The notes: generated from the letters alone by a model not told the origin. 64,000 bases of DNA from Pseudomonadota bacterium (GCA_018902755.1 JAHIQI010000069.1:124001-188000), one strand, 5' to 3'. Shown: positions 34,030 to 43,409, counted from the stretch's first letter. A program made the numbers and translations.

Positions 34030-34118
34030 GCCGGGCGCGGCTATTGACCGGGTTTCATCCTGATAGTAACCTGATAACAAATAGTTGTTAACCATTACCC
34101 CGGCAGGACCCTGGGTGG

Positions 34119-36041
34119 GTGGCCCGAAGGCGGAAGCCTCGCCGGGGAGAGGGACGGTTTGGCTTGGAAAAGCATCATAAATTTTCGATCTGGTACGTGC
34201 TGCTGGGCATCTGGTTCGTGCTGATTCTCAACAACGTAATCTCCAGCCAGATCGGTCCCAAGCAGGTTCCCTACAGTAAATTTCTGGAACAGGTCCGCGC
34301 CGACAAGGTCAAGGAAATAGCCATCGGCAAGGACCGCATCACCGGCAAGATGCTCGACGACAAGGGCAGTGAAATCAATTTCACCACGGTGCGGGTATCG
34401 CCCGAGTTGGCCAAGGAGCTTCAGGGGCACGAGGTGGAGTTCCGAGGCGAGATCGAGTCCACGTTCTTGCGTTCCCTGTTTTCCTGGATGGTGCCCATCT
34501 TCCTGTTCATGGGGGTGTGGTACTTCATGATGAAGCGCATGGGCCCTGGCCAGGGCGTCATGAATTTTGCGGGCAACAAGGCCAAGATCTTCGCCGAGGA
34601 GGACATACCCACCCGCTTTGATGACGTGGCCGGGGTGGACGAAGCCAAGGAGGAGTTGGAGGAGATCGTCCAATTCCTGCGCACCCCGGAAAAGTTCAGC
34701 CGCCTGGGCGGGCGCATGCCCAAGGGCGTGCTTCTGGTGGGCCCTCCGGGCACCGGCAAGACCCTGCTGTCCAGGGCCGTGGCCGGAGAGGCCGGGGTGG
34801 CCTTCTTCTCCATCAGCGGTTCGGAGTTCGTGGAACTGTTCGTGGGCATGGGCGCGGCCCGGGTGCGCGACCTGTTCAAGCAGGCTCGGGAAAAGGCTCC
34901 CTGTATCGTGTTCATCGACGAGCTTGACGCCCTGGGCAAGGCTAGGGGCATGAGCTCCATGGGCGGCCACGACGAGCGCGAGCAGACCTTGCAGCAGCTT
35001 TTGGTGGAGATGGACGGCTTCGACCCCAGGGTGGGGGTCATCATCATGGCCGCCACCAACCGTCCGGAAATTTTGGACGCGGCCCTGCTCCGGGCCGGGC
35101 GCTTCGACCGCCAGGTGTTGGTGGACAAGCCCGACCTCAACGGCCGCCTGGCCATCCTGGAGGTGCACGCCAAGCGCATCGTATTGAACAAGGACGTGAA
35201 CCTCAGGGCCTTGGCCCAGCGTACGCCGGGACTCTCCGGGGCCGACTTGGAGAACATCCTCAACGAGGGGGCCCTGTTGGCCGCGCGGGCCAACCGCGAC
35301 GATGTGACCATGGCCGACCTGGACGAGGCGGTGGACCGCATCGTGGGCGGCCTGGAGAAAAAGAACCGGGTGATCAACACGGAGGAGAAAAAGAGGGTGG
35401 CCTACCACGAGACCGGCCACGCCCTGGTGGCCGCCTTCACCCCCAAGGCCGACAAGGTGCACAAGATATCCATCATCCCTCGGGGCATCGCCGCCCTGGG
35501 CTACACCGAGCAGCGCCCCACCGAGGACCGCTATTTGATGAGCACCAGCGAGTTGGAAGGCAAGGTGGAGGTGATGCTGGGAGGCCGGGTGGCCGAGCAG
35601 ATCATTTTCGGCGAGGGCTCCACCGGCGCGGCCAACGATTTGCAGCGGGCCACCGACCTGGTGCGGGCCATGCTCACCCAGTACGGCATGGGCACCACCC
35701 TGGGACCGGTGACCTACAGCCGCCGCAACCAGCCGGTGTTCATACCCCAGGATTCGGCCTTCGCTCCGGCCTCGGCGGAATATTCCGAAGCCACCGCCGC
35801 CGCCCTGGACGATGAGATCAGGCGCTTCATGGAGAATCACGAGCAGCGGGTGGAGGAGCTGCTCACCAAGCACCGCGACCTTCTGGAGAACATCGCCCAG
35901 CGCCTGTTGAGCGTGGAGGTGATCGAGGGCAAGGAGTTCGAGGCGCTTATCAAGGCCGAGGCCAAGGGCGATTTGCCCGCGCCCCCGCCGCCGCCCGAGG
36001 CCGAAACCGCACAGGAGACGGCTCCCGAGCAAGAGGCGTAA
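34119..36041 (+). CDS. ftsH: ATP-dependent zinc metalloprotease FtsH
   Basis: A 640-residue protein. Two membrane segments (about residues 24-40 and 126-142) flank a small periplasmic domain. The AAA module has Walker A GPPGTGKT (about 208-215), Walker B IVFIDELDALGKARG and second region of homology TNRPEILDAALLRAGRFDR. The peptidase site is H430-E-T-G-H434, and a later acidic ligand lies in TGAANDLQRATDLVRAM. FtsH degrades misassembled membrane proteins and some regulators. The GTG start gives a basic 15-residue extension; a TTG at 34164 (MEKHHKFS) after a purine-rich stretch is a good alternative. Confidence 0.97.
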   Translation: MARRRKPRRGEGRFGLEKHHKFSIWYVLLGIWFVLILNNVISSQIGPKQVPYSKFLEQVRADKVKEIAIGKDRITGKMLDDKGSEINFTTVRVSPELAKELQGHEVEFRGEIESTFLRSLFSWMVPIFLFMGVWYFMMKRMGPGQGVMNFAGNKAKIFAEEDIPTRFDDVAGVDEAKEELEEIVQFLRTPEKFSRLGGRMPKGVLLVGPPGTGKTLLSRAVAGEAGVAFFSISGSEFVELFVGMGAARVRDLFKQAREKAPCIVFIDELDALGKARGMSSMGGHDEREQTLQQLLVEMDGFDPRVGVIIMAATNRPEILDAALLRAGRFDRQVLVDKPDLNGRLAILEVHAKRIVLNKDVNLRALAQRTPGLSGADLENILNEGALLAARANRDDVTMADLDEAVDRIVGGLEKKNRVINTEEKKRVAYHETGHALVAAFTPKADKVHKISIIPRGIAALGYTEQRPTEDRYLMSTSELEGKVEVMLGGRVAEQIIFGEGSTGAANDLQRATDLVRAMLTQYGMGTTLGPVTYSRRNQPVFIPQDSAFAPASAEYSEATAAALDDEIRRFMENHEQRVEELLTKHRDLLENIAQRLLSVEVIEGKEFEALIKAEAKGDLPAPPPPPEAETAQETAPEQEA

Positions 36042-36079
36042 CCGCAACTTTAATGACCTACTTGGAGTGATCAGCCGCC

Positions 36080-36493
36080 ATGCAAGCCATCAAAGCCCTG
36101 GATGCCCAGGACGTTAAAATCAACCAGTTCCCCTATCGTGGCAAGATGTACGAGGTCAAGGGCATCAGCGTGCGCTGGCTGTCCAAGTGCGGCGACGACG
36201 GCCACGGCTCGCCGGAGTACGGCCTTCGGCTGTTCACCGCCCAGCCCGGCGGCGAGATCCCCATCCACAATCACTTCTATCACCAGACCATGTACATCCT
36301 GGAAGGCACCTTCGAGTGCTACAGCTACGACGCCCAGAGCGACGAACTGACCGACACCCAGGTGTGCGGGCCGGGAACCAGCGTGTACCTGGCCTCCATG
36401 GAGCCCCACGGCATGAAGAACGTGAGCGGCAGCGAGGTGGGGCGCTTCTTGTGCTGCATCGCCAACGTTTACGAGGGCGAGGATATACTCTAG
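36080..36493 (+). CDS. Cupin-domain protein
   Basis: A 137-residue single-cupin protein. Metal-site residues are in PGGEIPIHNHFYHQTMYILEG (His-x-His ... Glu) and, in the second motif, MEPHGMKNVSG. Function unknown. The stop overlaps by 4 bp the stop of the convergent hybrid kinase gene. Confidence 0.88.
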   Translation: MQAIKALDAQDVKINQFPYRGKMYEVKGISVRWLSKCGDDGHGSPEYGLRLFTAQPGGEIPIHNHFYHQTMYILEGTFECYSYDAQSDELTDTQVCGPGTSVYLASMEPHGMKNVSGSEVGRFLCCIANVYEGEDIL

Positions 36494-39294
36494 GCGTCCA
36501 GCACCGCGCGCACGCTGCGCAGCAACTCGGCCTTGGGGGTGGGCTTGCTCAAAAAGGCGGCCGCCCCGGCCCGCAGGGCGCTCTTGCGGTGGTCGCCGGA
36601 GGTGTAGCCGCTGAGTACGATCACATTCAACTCGGGGCTCAGCCCCCGCAGGGCGCTAAGGCACTTCTGGCCGCCCATGCCGGGCATGCCCAGATCCAGC
36701 AACACCAAGTCGATGCGCTGGGCGTGTTCGGAGAAAATCTCCAGAGCCGCCTCGCCGCTACTTGCGGTTAAAACCTGATAGCCCGCCTCGCTCAGGGTGC
36801 GCCGCCCCATCTCGCTCAGCACCGCCTCGTCGTCCACCAGAAGAATGGTCTCGTCCCCGCCGGGCAGTGGCCTGTTGTCGCCGGAGCCCATCTCGGGTGA
36901 CTCGGATAGGCCCTGGTAGGCGGGCAGGTACACCTGGATGGTGGCGCCTTTGCCTTCTTGGCTCTCGCAGATTATGTGGCCCTGGTAGCTCCTGATGATG
37001 CCGTGCACCACCGACAGGCCCAGGCCGGTGCCCGAGCCCACCTCCTTGGTGGTGAAAAAGGGCTCCAAGATGCGGTGCAAAGTGACCTGGTTCATGCCGT
37101 GGCCGGTGTCGCTCACCTTCAGGAGCACGTACTGGCCATGCATGGTCTCGCCGCAGGTGGGGCAGGGCGCTTCCGAAACGGTGACGTTGGCTGTGCTGAT
37201 ATCCAACCTGCCGCCGTCGGGCATGGCGTGGGCCGCGTTGCTAACCAAGTTGACAAGCATCTGGTTGATGTGGCTGGCCGAGGCCTCGACCATCTTCAGT
37301 TCCGGGTCCAGATGGGTGGCAAATTCCACCGTGCGGGGAAGCAGTCTCTGGAGCATCCTTTGCCCGGCCAGGATTTCGTTGTTGATCTCCAGGGGTCTGA
37401 CCTGGGGCACGTCCTTGCGGCTAAAGGTAAGCAACTGTCGGATCAACTCCTGGGCCCGCAGGCTGGCCGCCACGACTTGGTCCAGGTTTTCCTGCACGCT
37501 GGGCTGGCCCTTGGCGTCTTCATGGGCCAGCTCGGCATAGCCCATGATGGCCGCCAACAGGTTGTTGAATTCGTGGGCGATGCCTCCGGCCAGGGTGCCC
37601 ACCGCCTCCATCTTTTGGGAGTGGCGCAGCTGAGCCTCCAGCCGGGTCTTGTCTTCCTCGGCCTGCTTGCGTTCGGTGATGTCGGTGATGGTGCCGTAGA
37701 CCGAGCCCTGGTGTTCGCCCAGGCCCTCCAGCATCTGGCCGCGAATCAAAAACCAGCGCACGTTTCCCTCGCGGTGCAACAGTGGCATTTCAAATGAGGC
37801 TCGGGCCACGCTGCCTTGGCTGAGGGCCCGCCAGTTGCGTCGCGCCTGCTGACGCTGGGCCTCCGGGCACAGCGCCAGCAACTGGGTCAAGCTGGAAAGT
37901 TTGGAGCCGTTGGGCGAGCCCAGCATCTTGAAGATGTTCCTGTCCATGTGCAGGTTGTGTCCGGCGGTGTCCATCTCCCACACCCCCACCGAGCCTGATT
38001 CCGTGGCCCAGCGGTAGCGCCGGTCCGACTCCAGCAGAGAGTCCCTTTGGCTGGTGGTTTGCCGGAGAAACTCCAGGCGCTTCTTGTCCATGTAGAACAG
38101 GCTTATGGTCAGGATGAGATACACCACGGTGTAGCGCATGCCGAAGCTGGAAAAATAGACGATGTCGAAGTTACCCATGTGCACGCTGACCAGCATTGAT
38201 ACGCCCTGATACACCAGAGAGAGGGCCAGGCCCCAGTTGGAGCCGAAGGCCAGGATGCACACCAGGGGCATGGCCAGGGACCATAGGATGGTGCCGCTGC
38301 TTATGTCATAGCTCAGGAAATAGGTGCACAGGGTCCAGAGCAGGCCCACGAAAACGATCATGGCCGCCCTGAACAAATGGTCGATGGTTCGCACGGAGCT
38401 GGAATTGACGATCAAAACGGCGGAAAAAATTATGGTGCACAGAAAAAGAATATTTATGGTGCCGGCGAAAATCCATCCGGCGCTGAGGTTGGTGGCAATG
38501 AAATAGGTGAGGGTGGGGACCAATACCATGGTCAGGGCCCGCACCACGTGCACCTTGAAGTTAAGCTCCGTGGATTTGTCCGAAGCCTCCATGGCGGAGG
38601 TCTGGGGGGAGCGATAACGGAATATGGCGTAGAAGTTGAACATGGCGACAACGGCGAAAGAACTGCTGGTGGGATCGGGGACGTGCAGGTTGATCAGATG
38701 AGTTTGGTAGTAGAACACCAACAGGGTGGGCAGGGAAAAGCTCAGAAGGATGAACAGCAGTTCCTTCTTCTCCCGTCCTTTTTTACGGAAAAACGAGATG
38801 AACATGCTCAGCACGCATGCCGTGGACACCAGGTAAGGATAGACCAGATACAGCACCCAGAAGCCGATCCTGTAGTCGGGCCGAAGCACATCGCTGCCCT
38901 GGGCGCTTTCAAAGGGCCCGAAGATGAGGTGGTGATAGGGGTTGGTCCAGGTCAGGATCGCGGTTATGGCCGGTAGGACGAAAATCCAGGGCAGCACTTT
39001 GCGGTTGAGCAGAGAGGCCCACCCGGAATAGCTCAACGACAGCATGACCAAGGCCCCGGGTATGGCGGCCACGCCGGTCAATTCAACCCCGGACCACCAG
39101 AGCGTTGCTCCCACGGTGCCAACCCTCAGGGCCATTCCGTAGCCCAGCGCCCATAGGAAGAGGGAAAGCGTCATGACCAGTATGCTTTTTACCTGCCAAC
39201 TATCGCGGTAACGCCAAAACTGGATGGCGGCGGTAAAGCACAAGGAGGCGCTCACCAGAGAAACTATCCACGCGTTGTCGACCCAGGTCTGCAT
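36490..39294 (-). CDS. Hybrid sensor histidine kinase (7TM / membrane / PAS / HisKA / receiver)
   Basis: A 934-residue protein. The N-terminus is a seven-helix 7TM-kinase sensor (WVDNAWIVSLVSASLCFTAA to about residue 220). A second set of about five membrane helices follows (to about 420), then a PAS domain (RWATESGSVGVWEMDTAG). The HisKA His is in GGIAHEFNNLLAAIMG. The ATPase boxes are VSNAAHAMPDGG, DTGHGMNQ and GSGTGLGLSVVHGI, and an HATPase insert has CPTCGE. A C-terminal receiver has phosphoacceptor Asp in LVLLDLGMPGMGG. The ATG at 39294 is chosen because an upstream frame to 39345 lacks a start signal. The receiver could feed an unlinked regulator. Confidence 0.92.
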   Translation of the reverse strand: MQTWVDNAWIVSLVSASLCFTAAIQFWRYRDSWQVKSILVMTLSLFLWALGYGMALRVGTVGATLWWSGVELTGVAAIPGALVMLSLSYSGWASLLNRKVLPWIFVLPAITAILTWTNPYHHLIFGPFESAQGSDVLRPDYRIGFWVLYLVYPYLVSTACVLSMFISFFRKKGREKKELLFILLSFSLPTLLVFYYQTHLINLHVPDPTSSSFAVVAMFNFYAIFRYRSPQTSAMEASDKSTELNFKVHVVRALTMVLVPTLTYFIATNLSAGWIFAGTINILFLCTIIFSAVLIVNSSSVRTIDHLFRAAMIVFVGLLWTLCTYFLSYDISSGTILWSLAMPLVCILAFGSNWGLALSLVYQGVSMLVSVHMGNFDIVYFSSFGMRYTVVYLILTISLFYMDKKRLEFLRQTTSQRDSLLESDRRYRWATESGSVGVWEMDTAGHNLHMDRNIFKMLGSPNGSKLSSLTQLLALCPEAQRQQARRNWRALSQGSVARASFEMPLLHREGNVRWFLIRGQMLEGLGEHQGSVYGTITDITERKQAEEDKTRLEAQLRHSQKMEAVGTLAGGIAHEFNNLLAAIMGYAELAHEDAKGQPSVQENLDQVVAASLRAQELIRQLLTFSRKDVPQVRPLEINNEILAGQRMLQRLLPRTVEFATHLDPELKMVEASASHINQMLVNLVSNAAHAMPDGGRLDISTANVTVSEAPCPTCGETMHGQYVLLKVSDTGHGMNQVTLHRILEPFFTTKEVGSGTGLGLSVVHGIIRSYQGHIICESQEGKGATIQVYLPAYQGLSESPEMGSGDNRPLPGGDETILLVDDEAVLSEMGRRTLSEAGYQVLTASSGEAALEIFSEHAQRIDLVLLDLGMPGMGGQKCLSALRGLSPELNVIVLSGYTSGDHRKSALRAGAAAFLSKPTPKAELLRSVRAVLDA

Positions 39295-39496
39295 ATCGAT
39301 CTGGTTCCCATGCCGAGAGAGGGGGAGTGGCCGCACTAAAAGCACCCGGTTCGGTTATTTGGGCGCAGGCTAGAGGATAACTTAATTAAATTTGGCTGGT
39401 CAAATAGGCTATTACGATAGGTATCGCCGATGACCACTGGCGGCCCCGCGGGGAGGGCGAAGGTTTGGGCCAACCCGTCCCCGGTCGAGTCTCGCT

Positions 39497-40912
39497 TTAC
39501 AACTCCAGCACCTTGAGCAGGTTGGTGGTGCCGGGGGTGCCCACCGGCACGCCACCGGTGAGGATGATGTGCTCGCCCGGTTGGGCCAGGCCGTTGTCCA
39601 GTATCCACCGCGCGGCCCGCTGGGCCATTTCCTCGATGTCCTCGAAGGGTTCCACCAGGGCCGGCACCACGCCCCAGGACAGGGCCAGTTGGCGGCAGGT
39701 GGAAGGGTCGGGGGTGAGACCCACGAAGGTGGCTTCCGGGCGGTAGCGGCTGATGAGCCGGGCGGTGCTGCCGCTGGTGGTGGAGGCCACGATGGCCGCG
39801 GGCTTAAGGTCCCGCGAGAGCCAGCAGGCGGCCCGGCTGAGCGCGGCGGCCACCGCCGGGAGCAAGGGGCTCAACTCCTCCTTGAGCAGGGTCTCGCTGT
39901 TCACACTGCCTTCCACGGCCCGGCACAGGCGGTCCATCATGCTCACCGACTCCACGGGGTAGGAGCCCATGGCGGTCTCGTCGGAGAGCATCACCGCGTC
40001 GGTGCCGTCCAGGATGGCGTTGGCCACGTCGGCGGCCTCGGCCCGGGTGGGGCGGGGGTTGTCCATCATGGAGCGCAACATCTGGGTGGCGGTGACCACC
40101 ACCTTGCCCGCCCGGCGGGCCTCGGCGATTATGCGCTTCTGGATCAGGGGCACCTGCTCCAGGGGCATCTCCACCCCCAGGTCGCCGCGCGCCACCATGA
40201 CCCCGTCCACCGCGGCCAGTATCTGGTGCAGCCGGTCCACGGCCTGCGGCTTTTCAATCTTGGCCACCAGCAGGGGCGGGTTTTCGCTGTGGTTGAGGCG
40301 TTCACGCACCGGGGCCAGGTCTTTTTCGTGCCGCACGAAGGACAGGGCCACCAGGTCCACCCCGGCGGCCAGGCCCATCTCCAGGTCGCGCTGGTCCTTG
40401 GCGGTGAAGGAACTGATGCCCAACTCGCTGGTGGGCAGGTTCACCCCCTTGCGGGAGCTTACCTCGCCGCCCACCTTGACCATGGCGGTGACCTTGCCGC
40501 CGGAGGCGGCCAGCACCTTGAGCTCCACCAAGCCGTCTGCCAAGAGTATGCTCTGACCTGCGGCCACGTCCTTCACCAGGCCGGCGTAATCCACGGGCAG
40601 CACGCCCGGCGCGGCGGTGGCGCCGGGGGTCAACTCCACCTCCTGGCCCGCCTCCAGCCACATAAGTTCGGGCAGGTTGCCCAGACGAATTTTTGGCCCG
40701 GCCAAATCCTGCAGGATGGCCACGGTGCGGCCCTGCTCGGCCGCCAGGCGGCGAACCAGGTCCATAGTCTTTTGGTGGCTGGCGTGGTCGCCGTGGGAAA
40801 AGTTCAAGCGGGCCACGTCCAAACCGGCGGCGATGATTTTGCCCAGCACCTGGGGGTCGGCGCTGGCCGGGCCGATGGTGGCCACTATCTTGGTTTTTCG
40901 AGGCTGGCTCAT
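39497..40912 (-). CDS. pyk: Pyruvate kinase
   Basis: A 471-residue enzyme of normal length. Motifs run in order: TKIVATIGPASADPQV, RLNFSHGDHASHQ, LQDLAGPKIRLGNLP, LLVAKIEKPQAVDRL (catalytic Lys), VMVARGDLGVEMPLEQVP and ATQMLRSMMDNPRPTRAE (active-site and K+ region), with the C-terminal regulatory fold ending in TILTGGVPVGTPGTTNLLKV-like sequence. It converts phosphoenolpyruvate and ADP to pyruvate and ATP. It stands alone, divergent from the thioesterase operon. Confidence 0.97.
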   Translation of the reverse strand: MSQPRKTKIVATIGPASADPQVLGKIIAAGLDVARLNFSHGDHASHQKTMDLVRRLAAEQGRTVAILQDLAGPKIRLGNLPELMWLEAGQEVELTPGATAAPGVLPVDYAGLVKDVAAGQSILLADGLVELKVLAASGGKVTAMVKVGGEVSSRKGVNLPTSELGISSFTAKDQRDLEMGLAAGVDLVALSFVRHEKDLAPVRERLNHSENPPLLVAKIEKPQAVDRLHQILAAVDGVMVARGDLGVEMPLEQVPLIQKRIIAEARRAGKVVVTATQMLRSMMDNPRPTRAEAADVANAILDGTDAVMLSDETAMGSYPVESVSMMDRLCRAVEGSVNSETLLKEELSPLLPAVAAALSRAACWLSRDLKPAAIVASTTSGSTARLISRYRPEATFVGLTPDPSTCRQLALSWGVVPALVEPFEDIEEMAQRAARWILDNGLAQPGEHIILTGGVPVGTPGTTNLLKVLEL

Positions 40913-41001
40913 ATCGCTCCACCTTTGTTTGCCATAGTGCGCTCCATACCGGTAAGCTTAAGGCAAAACCAACGCCCCGGACAGGTCAAAAAGGGATTGT
41001 C

Positions 41002-41508
41002 ATGGAAAGTAAACGCGTCAGTGACAGCAGCGTGGTCATGGCCGTGGTCATGCAACCGGCGGATGCCAACCCCGCCGGCAATGTACACGGTGGCGTGATC
41101 ATGAAAAACATCGACTCCGCCGCCGGGGTGGTGGCCCTGCGCCACGCGGCGGGAAATGCGGTGATCGCCAGCATCGACCGCCTGGATTTCCACAACCCGG
41201 TATACGTGAGCGAGTTGTTGTTCCTGAAGGCGGGCCTGAACCTGGTGGGCAAAAGCTCCATGGAGATAGGGGTGCGGGTGGAGGCGGAAAACCCCCGCAA
41301 GGGCCAGGTGCGCCATGTGGCCAGCGCCTACCTCACCTTCGTGGCCCTGGACGAGCAAAAGCAGCCAGCCCCGGTGCCGGGCCTGATCCTGGAGACCCCG
41401 GACGAACAGCGGCGCAACGCCGAGGCCATGAGCCGGCGCAACGTGCGCCTGGCCGAAAAGGCGCGGGAAAAGCAGAGCAGGGCCAAGGGCAGGGCGTTAA
41501 GCTCCTGA
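41002..41508 (+). CDS. Acyl-CoA thioesterase, hotdog fold (YciA/BFIT-like)
   Basis: A 168-residue single hotdog domain. The active-site helix reads NPAGNVHGGVIMKNIDSAAG, followed by IDRLDFHNPVYVSELL and SSMEIGVRVEAENP. The C-terminal tail is basic and polar. Such enzymes hydrolyse acyl-CoA esters. The stop overlaps the next start by one base (TGATG), so the gene is coupled to the editing-domain protein. Confidence 0.92.
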   Translation: MESKRVSDSSVVMAVVMQPADANPAGNVHGGVIMKNIDSAAGVVALRHAAGNAVIASIDRLDFHNPVYVSELLFLKAGLNLVGKSSMEIGVRVEAENPRKGQVRHVASAYLTFVALDEQKQPAPVPGLILETPDEQRRNAEAMSRRNVRLAEKAREKQSRAKGRALSS

Positions 41509-41906
41509 TGTTCTACGCGCCCAGCTTTTGGCACCGCCCCTTTGCCAAATCGCTGGAAGAGGCTCCGGACGCCCCGGAGGGCGGCCAGGCCGACCAGGCG
41601 GTGGTGGTGTTCTACCACGCCGAGGCCGAGGACCTGGGCCGCGAGGCCAAGGTGCTCAGCAAGATGCTCAAGAACATAAAGTGGCTGGCGGGCAAGTTCG
41701 ACACCAAACGGGTGGTGCTCCACTCCTTCGGCCATCTCTCAACCAGCAAGGCCCCGCCCGAGCTGGCTCAGGATCTGGCAGCCCGCGCCGCCCAGCGCCT
41801 GGGCGACACCGGCTATGAGGTGAGCGCCACGCCCTTCGGCTATCTCAACGAATGGAAGATGCACGTGGCCGGGGAGTCCCTGGCCAAGGTGTTCAAGGAT
41901 ATTTGA
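41508..41906 (+). CDS. Free-standing threonyl-tRNA synthetase editing-domain protein
   Basis: A 132-residue protein matching the archaeal-type N-terminal editing domain of ThrRS (tRNA_Thr_ED): PFAKSLEEAPDAPEG, AVVVFYHAEAEDL, KVLSKMLKNIKWLAGKF, VVLHSFGHLSTSKAPPE and ATPFGYLNEWKMHVAG. In archaea this domain, related to D-aminoacyl-tRNA deacylases, removes serine from tRNA-Thr. Here it stands alone with no synthetase body, which suggests trans-editing or another deacylase role. It sits in an operon between a thioesterase and a rubrerythrin-like protein. Confidence 0.85.
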   Translation: MFYAPSFWHRPFAKSLEEAPDAPEGGQADQAVVVFYHAEAEDLGREAKVLSKMLKNIKWLAGKFDTKRVVLHSFGHLSTSKAPPELAQDLAARAAQRLGDTGYEVSATPFGYLNEWKMHVAGESLAKVFKDI

Positions 41907-41916
41907 AAGGAGCCCC

Positions 41917-42411
41917 GTGAGCCAAGTCCCTCAAGCTCATCTACAAGAGGCATTCCTCCAGGCCAGTTTGTCCCAGGCCCGCCTGGAGATGTTCGCCCAG
42001 CAGGCCCGCAGCCGGCAGCGCCCCCGGGAAGCCGAGCTTTACGACGCCTTGGCCGCGTCGCTCAAGGTGCACGTCCGGCGCTTTCTCATGCTCATGCGGG
42101 GCAAGTTGGGCGACATCGCGGCCAACCTGGGCGAGACCAGGGACGAGATGCTTCCGGGCCTGCTCCAGGGCTACGCCGAGCTGGTGGCCCAGGCCGACCA
42201 GGCCGGGCGGCGGGTGGACGGCACCGCCCTGGACCAGTCGGCCCAGGTGGCCCAGCGACAGGGTGAACTGGCCCAGGCCCTGACCGAAGGCGGCCAAGAG
42301 GCCGGGCCTTATCTGGTCTGCTCCATATGCGGCTGGCTGGCCACGGGGAGCGCGCCGGAGCGCTGCCCGGTGTGCGGCGCGGTGCACGAGAAGTTTCAGC
42401 CGATAGCCTAG
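41917..42411 (+). CDS. Rubrerythrin-like protein with C-terminal rubredoxin-type zinc ribbon
   Basis: A 164-residue protein with a GTG start. The first 125 residues form a helical domain (LQEAFLQASLSQARLEMFAQ, then YDALAASLKVHVRRFLMLMRG) like the ferritin-like domain of rubrerythrin, but the diiron ligands are only partly evident. The C-terminus has CSICGW and CPVCGAVHEKFQPI, the rubredoxin-like desulforedoxin/rubrerythrin tail. Family members reduce peroxide in anaerobes. The start is 10 bp after the editing-domain gene (AAGGAG before it). Confidence 0.8.
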   Translation: MSQVPQAHLQEAFLQASLSQARLEMFAQQARSRQRPREAELYDALAASLKVHVRRFLMLMRGKLGDIAANLGETRDEMLPGLLQGYAELVAQADQAGRRVDGTALDQSAQVAQRQGELAQALTEGGQEAGPYLVCSICGWLATGSAPERCPVCGAVHEKFQPIA

Positions 42412-42513
42412 ACGGCTCCCTCCCCGTGGCGGCGGCGCGCTTGTCCGCCACCCTGGAATTTGCTCCGAGTGGTATAGTAAAATTACAATTAGAATCTCTT
42501 GGGAGGTGCAGTC

Positions 42514-42972
42514 ATGTCCACCACCCTTGATGTCATCATTCTGGATGACGATCAGCAGGTCGCTGAACTTCTTGAAAATATTTTGAAGCGATTTTACGTT
42601 GAGGGATCGATATATTCCTTCAGGGATATCAATGAGGCCAAAACCTTCTGTTTTAACCGTGAAGGCTCCCTGGCCATTTTCATTTTGGACTTTTATCTGG
42701 GTGAATTTACCGCATTTGACTTTCTAAGCAGCATCCGGGTTCACTATCCCATGGCGCCCCACGATACGGTGATCATCACCGGGAGGGCTGACGATAAAAT
42801 TGTCGACATATGCGTGGCCGGTGAGATTCACTGCCTCTTGGAAAAACCCATAGAAAATTTTGCCCTTCGATTCGCCATCCAGTCTATCGTAAGCAAATAC
42901 CACGGGTTTGCCAAGAAGCTCTGGGAGGACACTGCGTTTGCCAGGGACGTAAAACGTATCAGCGGCATCTAG
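42514..42972 (+). CDS. Single-domain response regulator (receiver only)
   Basis: A 152-residue receiver. The acidic pocket is IILDDDQQVAEL, the phosphoacceptor Asp is in FILDFYLGEFTAFDFL and the conserved Lys in LLEKPIEN. The last 35 residues extend beyond the fold but contain no output domain. GGAGG is 8 bp before the ATG at 42514. It is less GC-rich than its neighbours. No kinase is adjacent on the same strand. Confidence 0.88.
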   Translation: MSTTLDVIILDDDQQVAELLENILKRFYVEGSIYSFRDINEAKTFCFNREGSLAIFILDFYLGEFTAFDFLSSIRVHYPMAPHDTVIITGRADDKIVDICVAGEIHCLLEKPIENFALRFAIQSIVSKYHGFAKKLWEDTAFARDVKRISGI

Positions 42973-43409
42973 GGCTTCAAAGATTCGGTGGCGGCGGCGC
43001 GTTTGGCCGCCGCTTTTTCATTGAACCGCCCCGCGTCGATGATGTAGCGGCCGTGGGTGCCCTCGGAGATCAGCTCCACCCCGTCGTGCCCCCGCATGGC
43101 GAACTCCAGGCGGCGCCCCTCCATCTTGACAAGTTCCCCGCTGATGCGCACGGTCAGCCCCGGCGGCGTAGCCGCCAGGTGGCTAAGGCGCACCTCCACG
43201 CCCACGCTCTGCTCGCGGGGCCAGTCCAGGTGCGGGTTTAGGGCCTGGATGCAGGCCCATTCGAACAAACCCACCATGTAGCCGGTGGCCAGCACCTGGG
43301 GCATCTGCTGAAACTCCGGCGACTCGGGCAACAGGCAGGGCACGGTACGCTCCGGGGGCACCGTGTAGTCGAAAGTGAACTTGAGGCCCGGCTTGAGGCT
43401 GGGGAGCAT
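42969..43409 (-). CDS. Thioesterase-superfamily (hotdog, FlK-like) protein
   Basis: A 146-residue protein. LATGYMVGLFEWACIQAL, GVEVRLSHLAATPPGLTVRI and LEFAMRGHDGVELISEGTHG match the small FlK-like thioesterases. The ATG at 43409 has AAGGAGG about 6 bp upstream; the frame is open to 43436 without a better start. It is divergent from a LysR gene 90 bp away, which may control it. Its 3' end overlaps the stop of the convergent response regulator and encodes a hairpin used as terminator by that gene. Confidence 0.82.
   Translation of the reverse strand: MLPSLKPGLKFTFDYTVPPERTVPCLLPESPEFQQMPQVLATGYMVGLFEWACIQALNPHLDWPREQSVGVEVRLSHLAATPPGLTVRISGELVKMEGRRLEFAMRGHDGVELISEGTHGRYIIDAGRFNEKAAAKRAAATESLKP
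42991..43018 (+). terminator. Terminator of the response regulator, inside the opposing thioesterase gene
   Basis: GCGGCGG at 42991-42997 pairs with CCGCCGC at 43007-43013, followed by five Ts (43014-43018). It lies 19 bp after the response-regulator stop and within the last codons of the convergent thioesterase gene (the Lys/Ala-rich tail). Confidence 0.65.

Noticed and set aside
34095..36047. 650-residue antisense frame over ftsH
   Set aside because: It mirrors the complete ftsH gene and has no domain or ribosome-binding site of its own.
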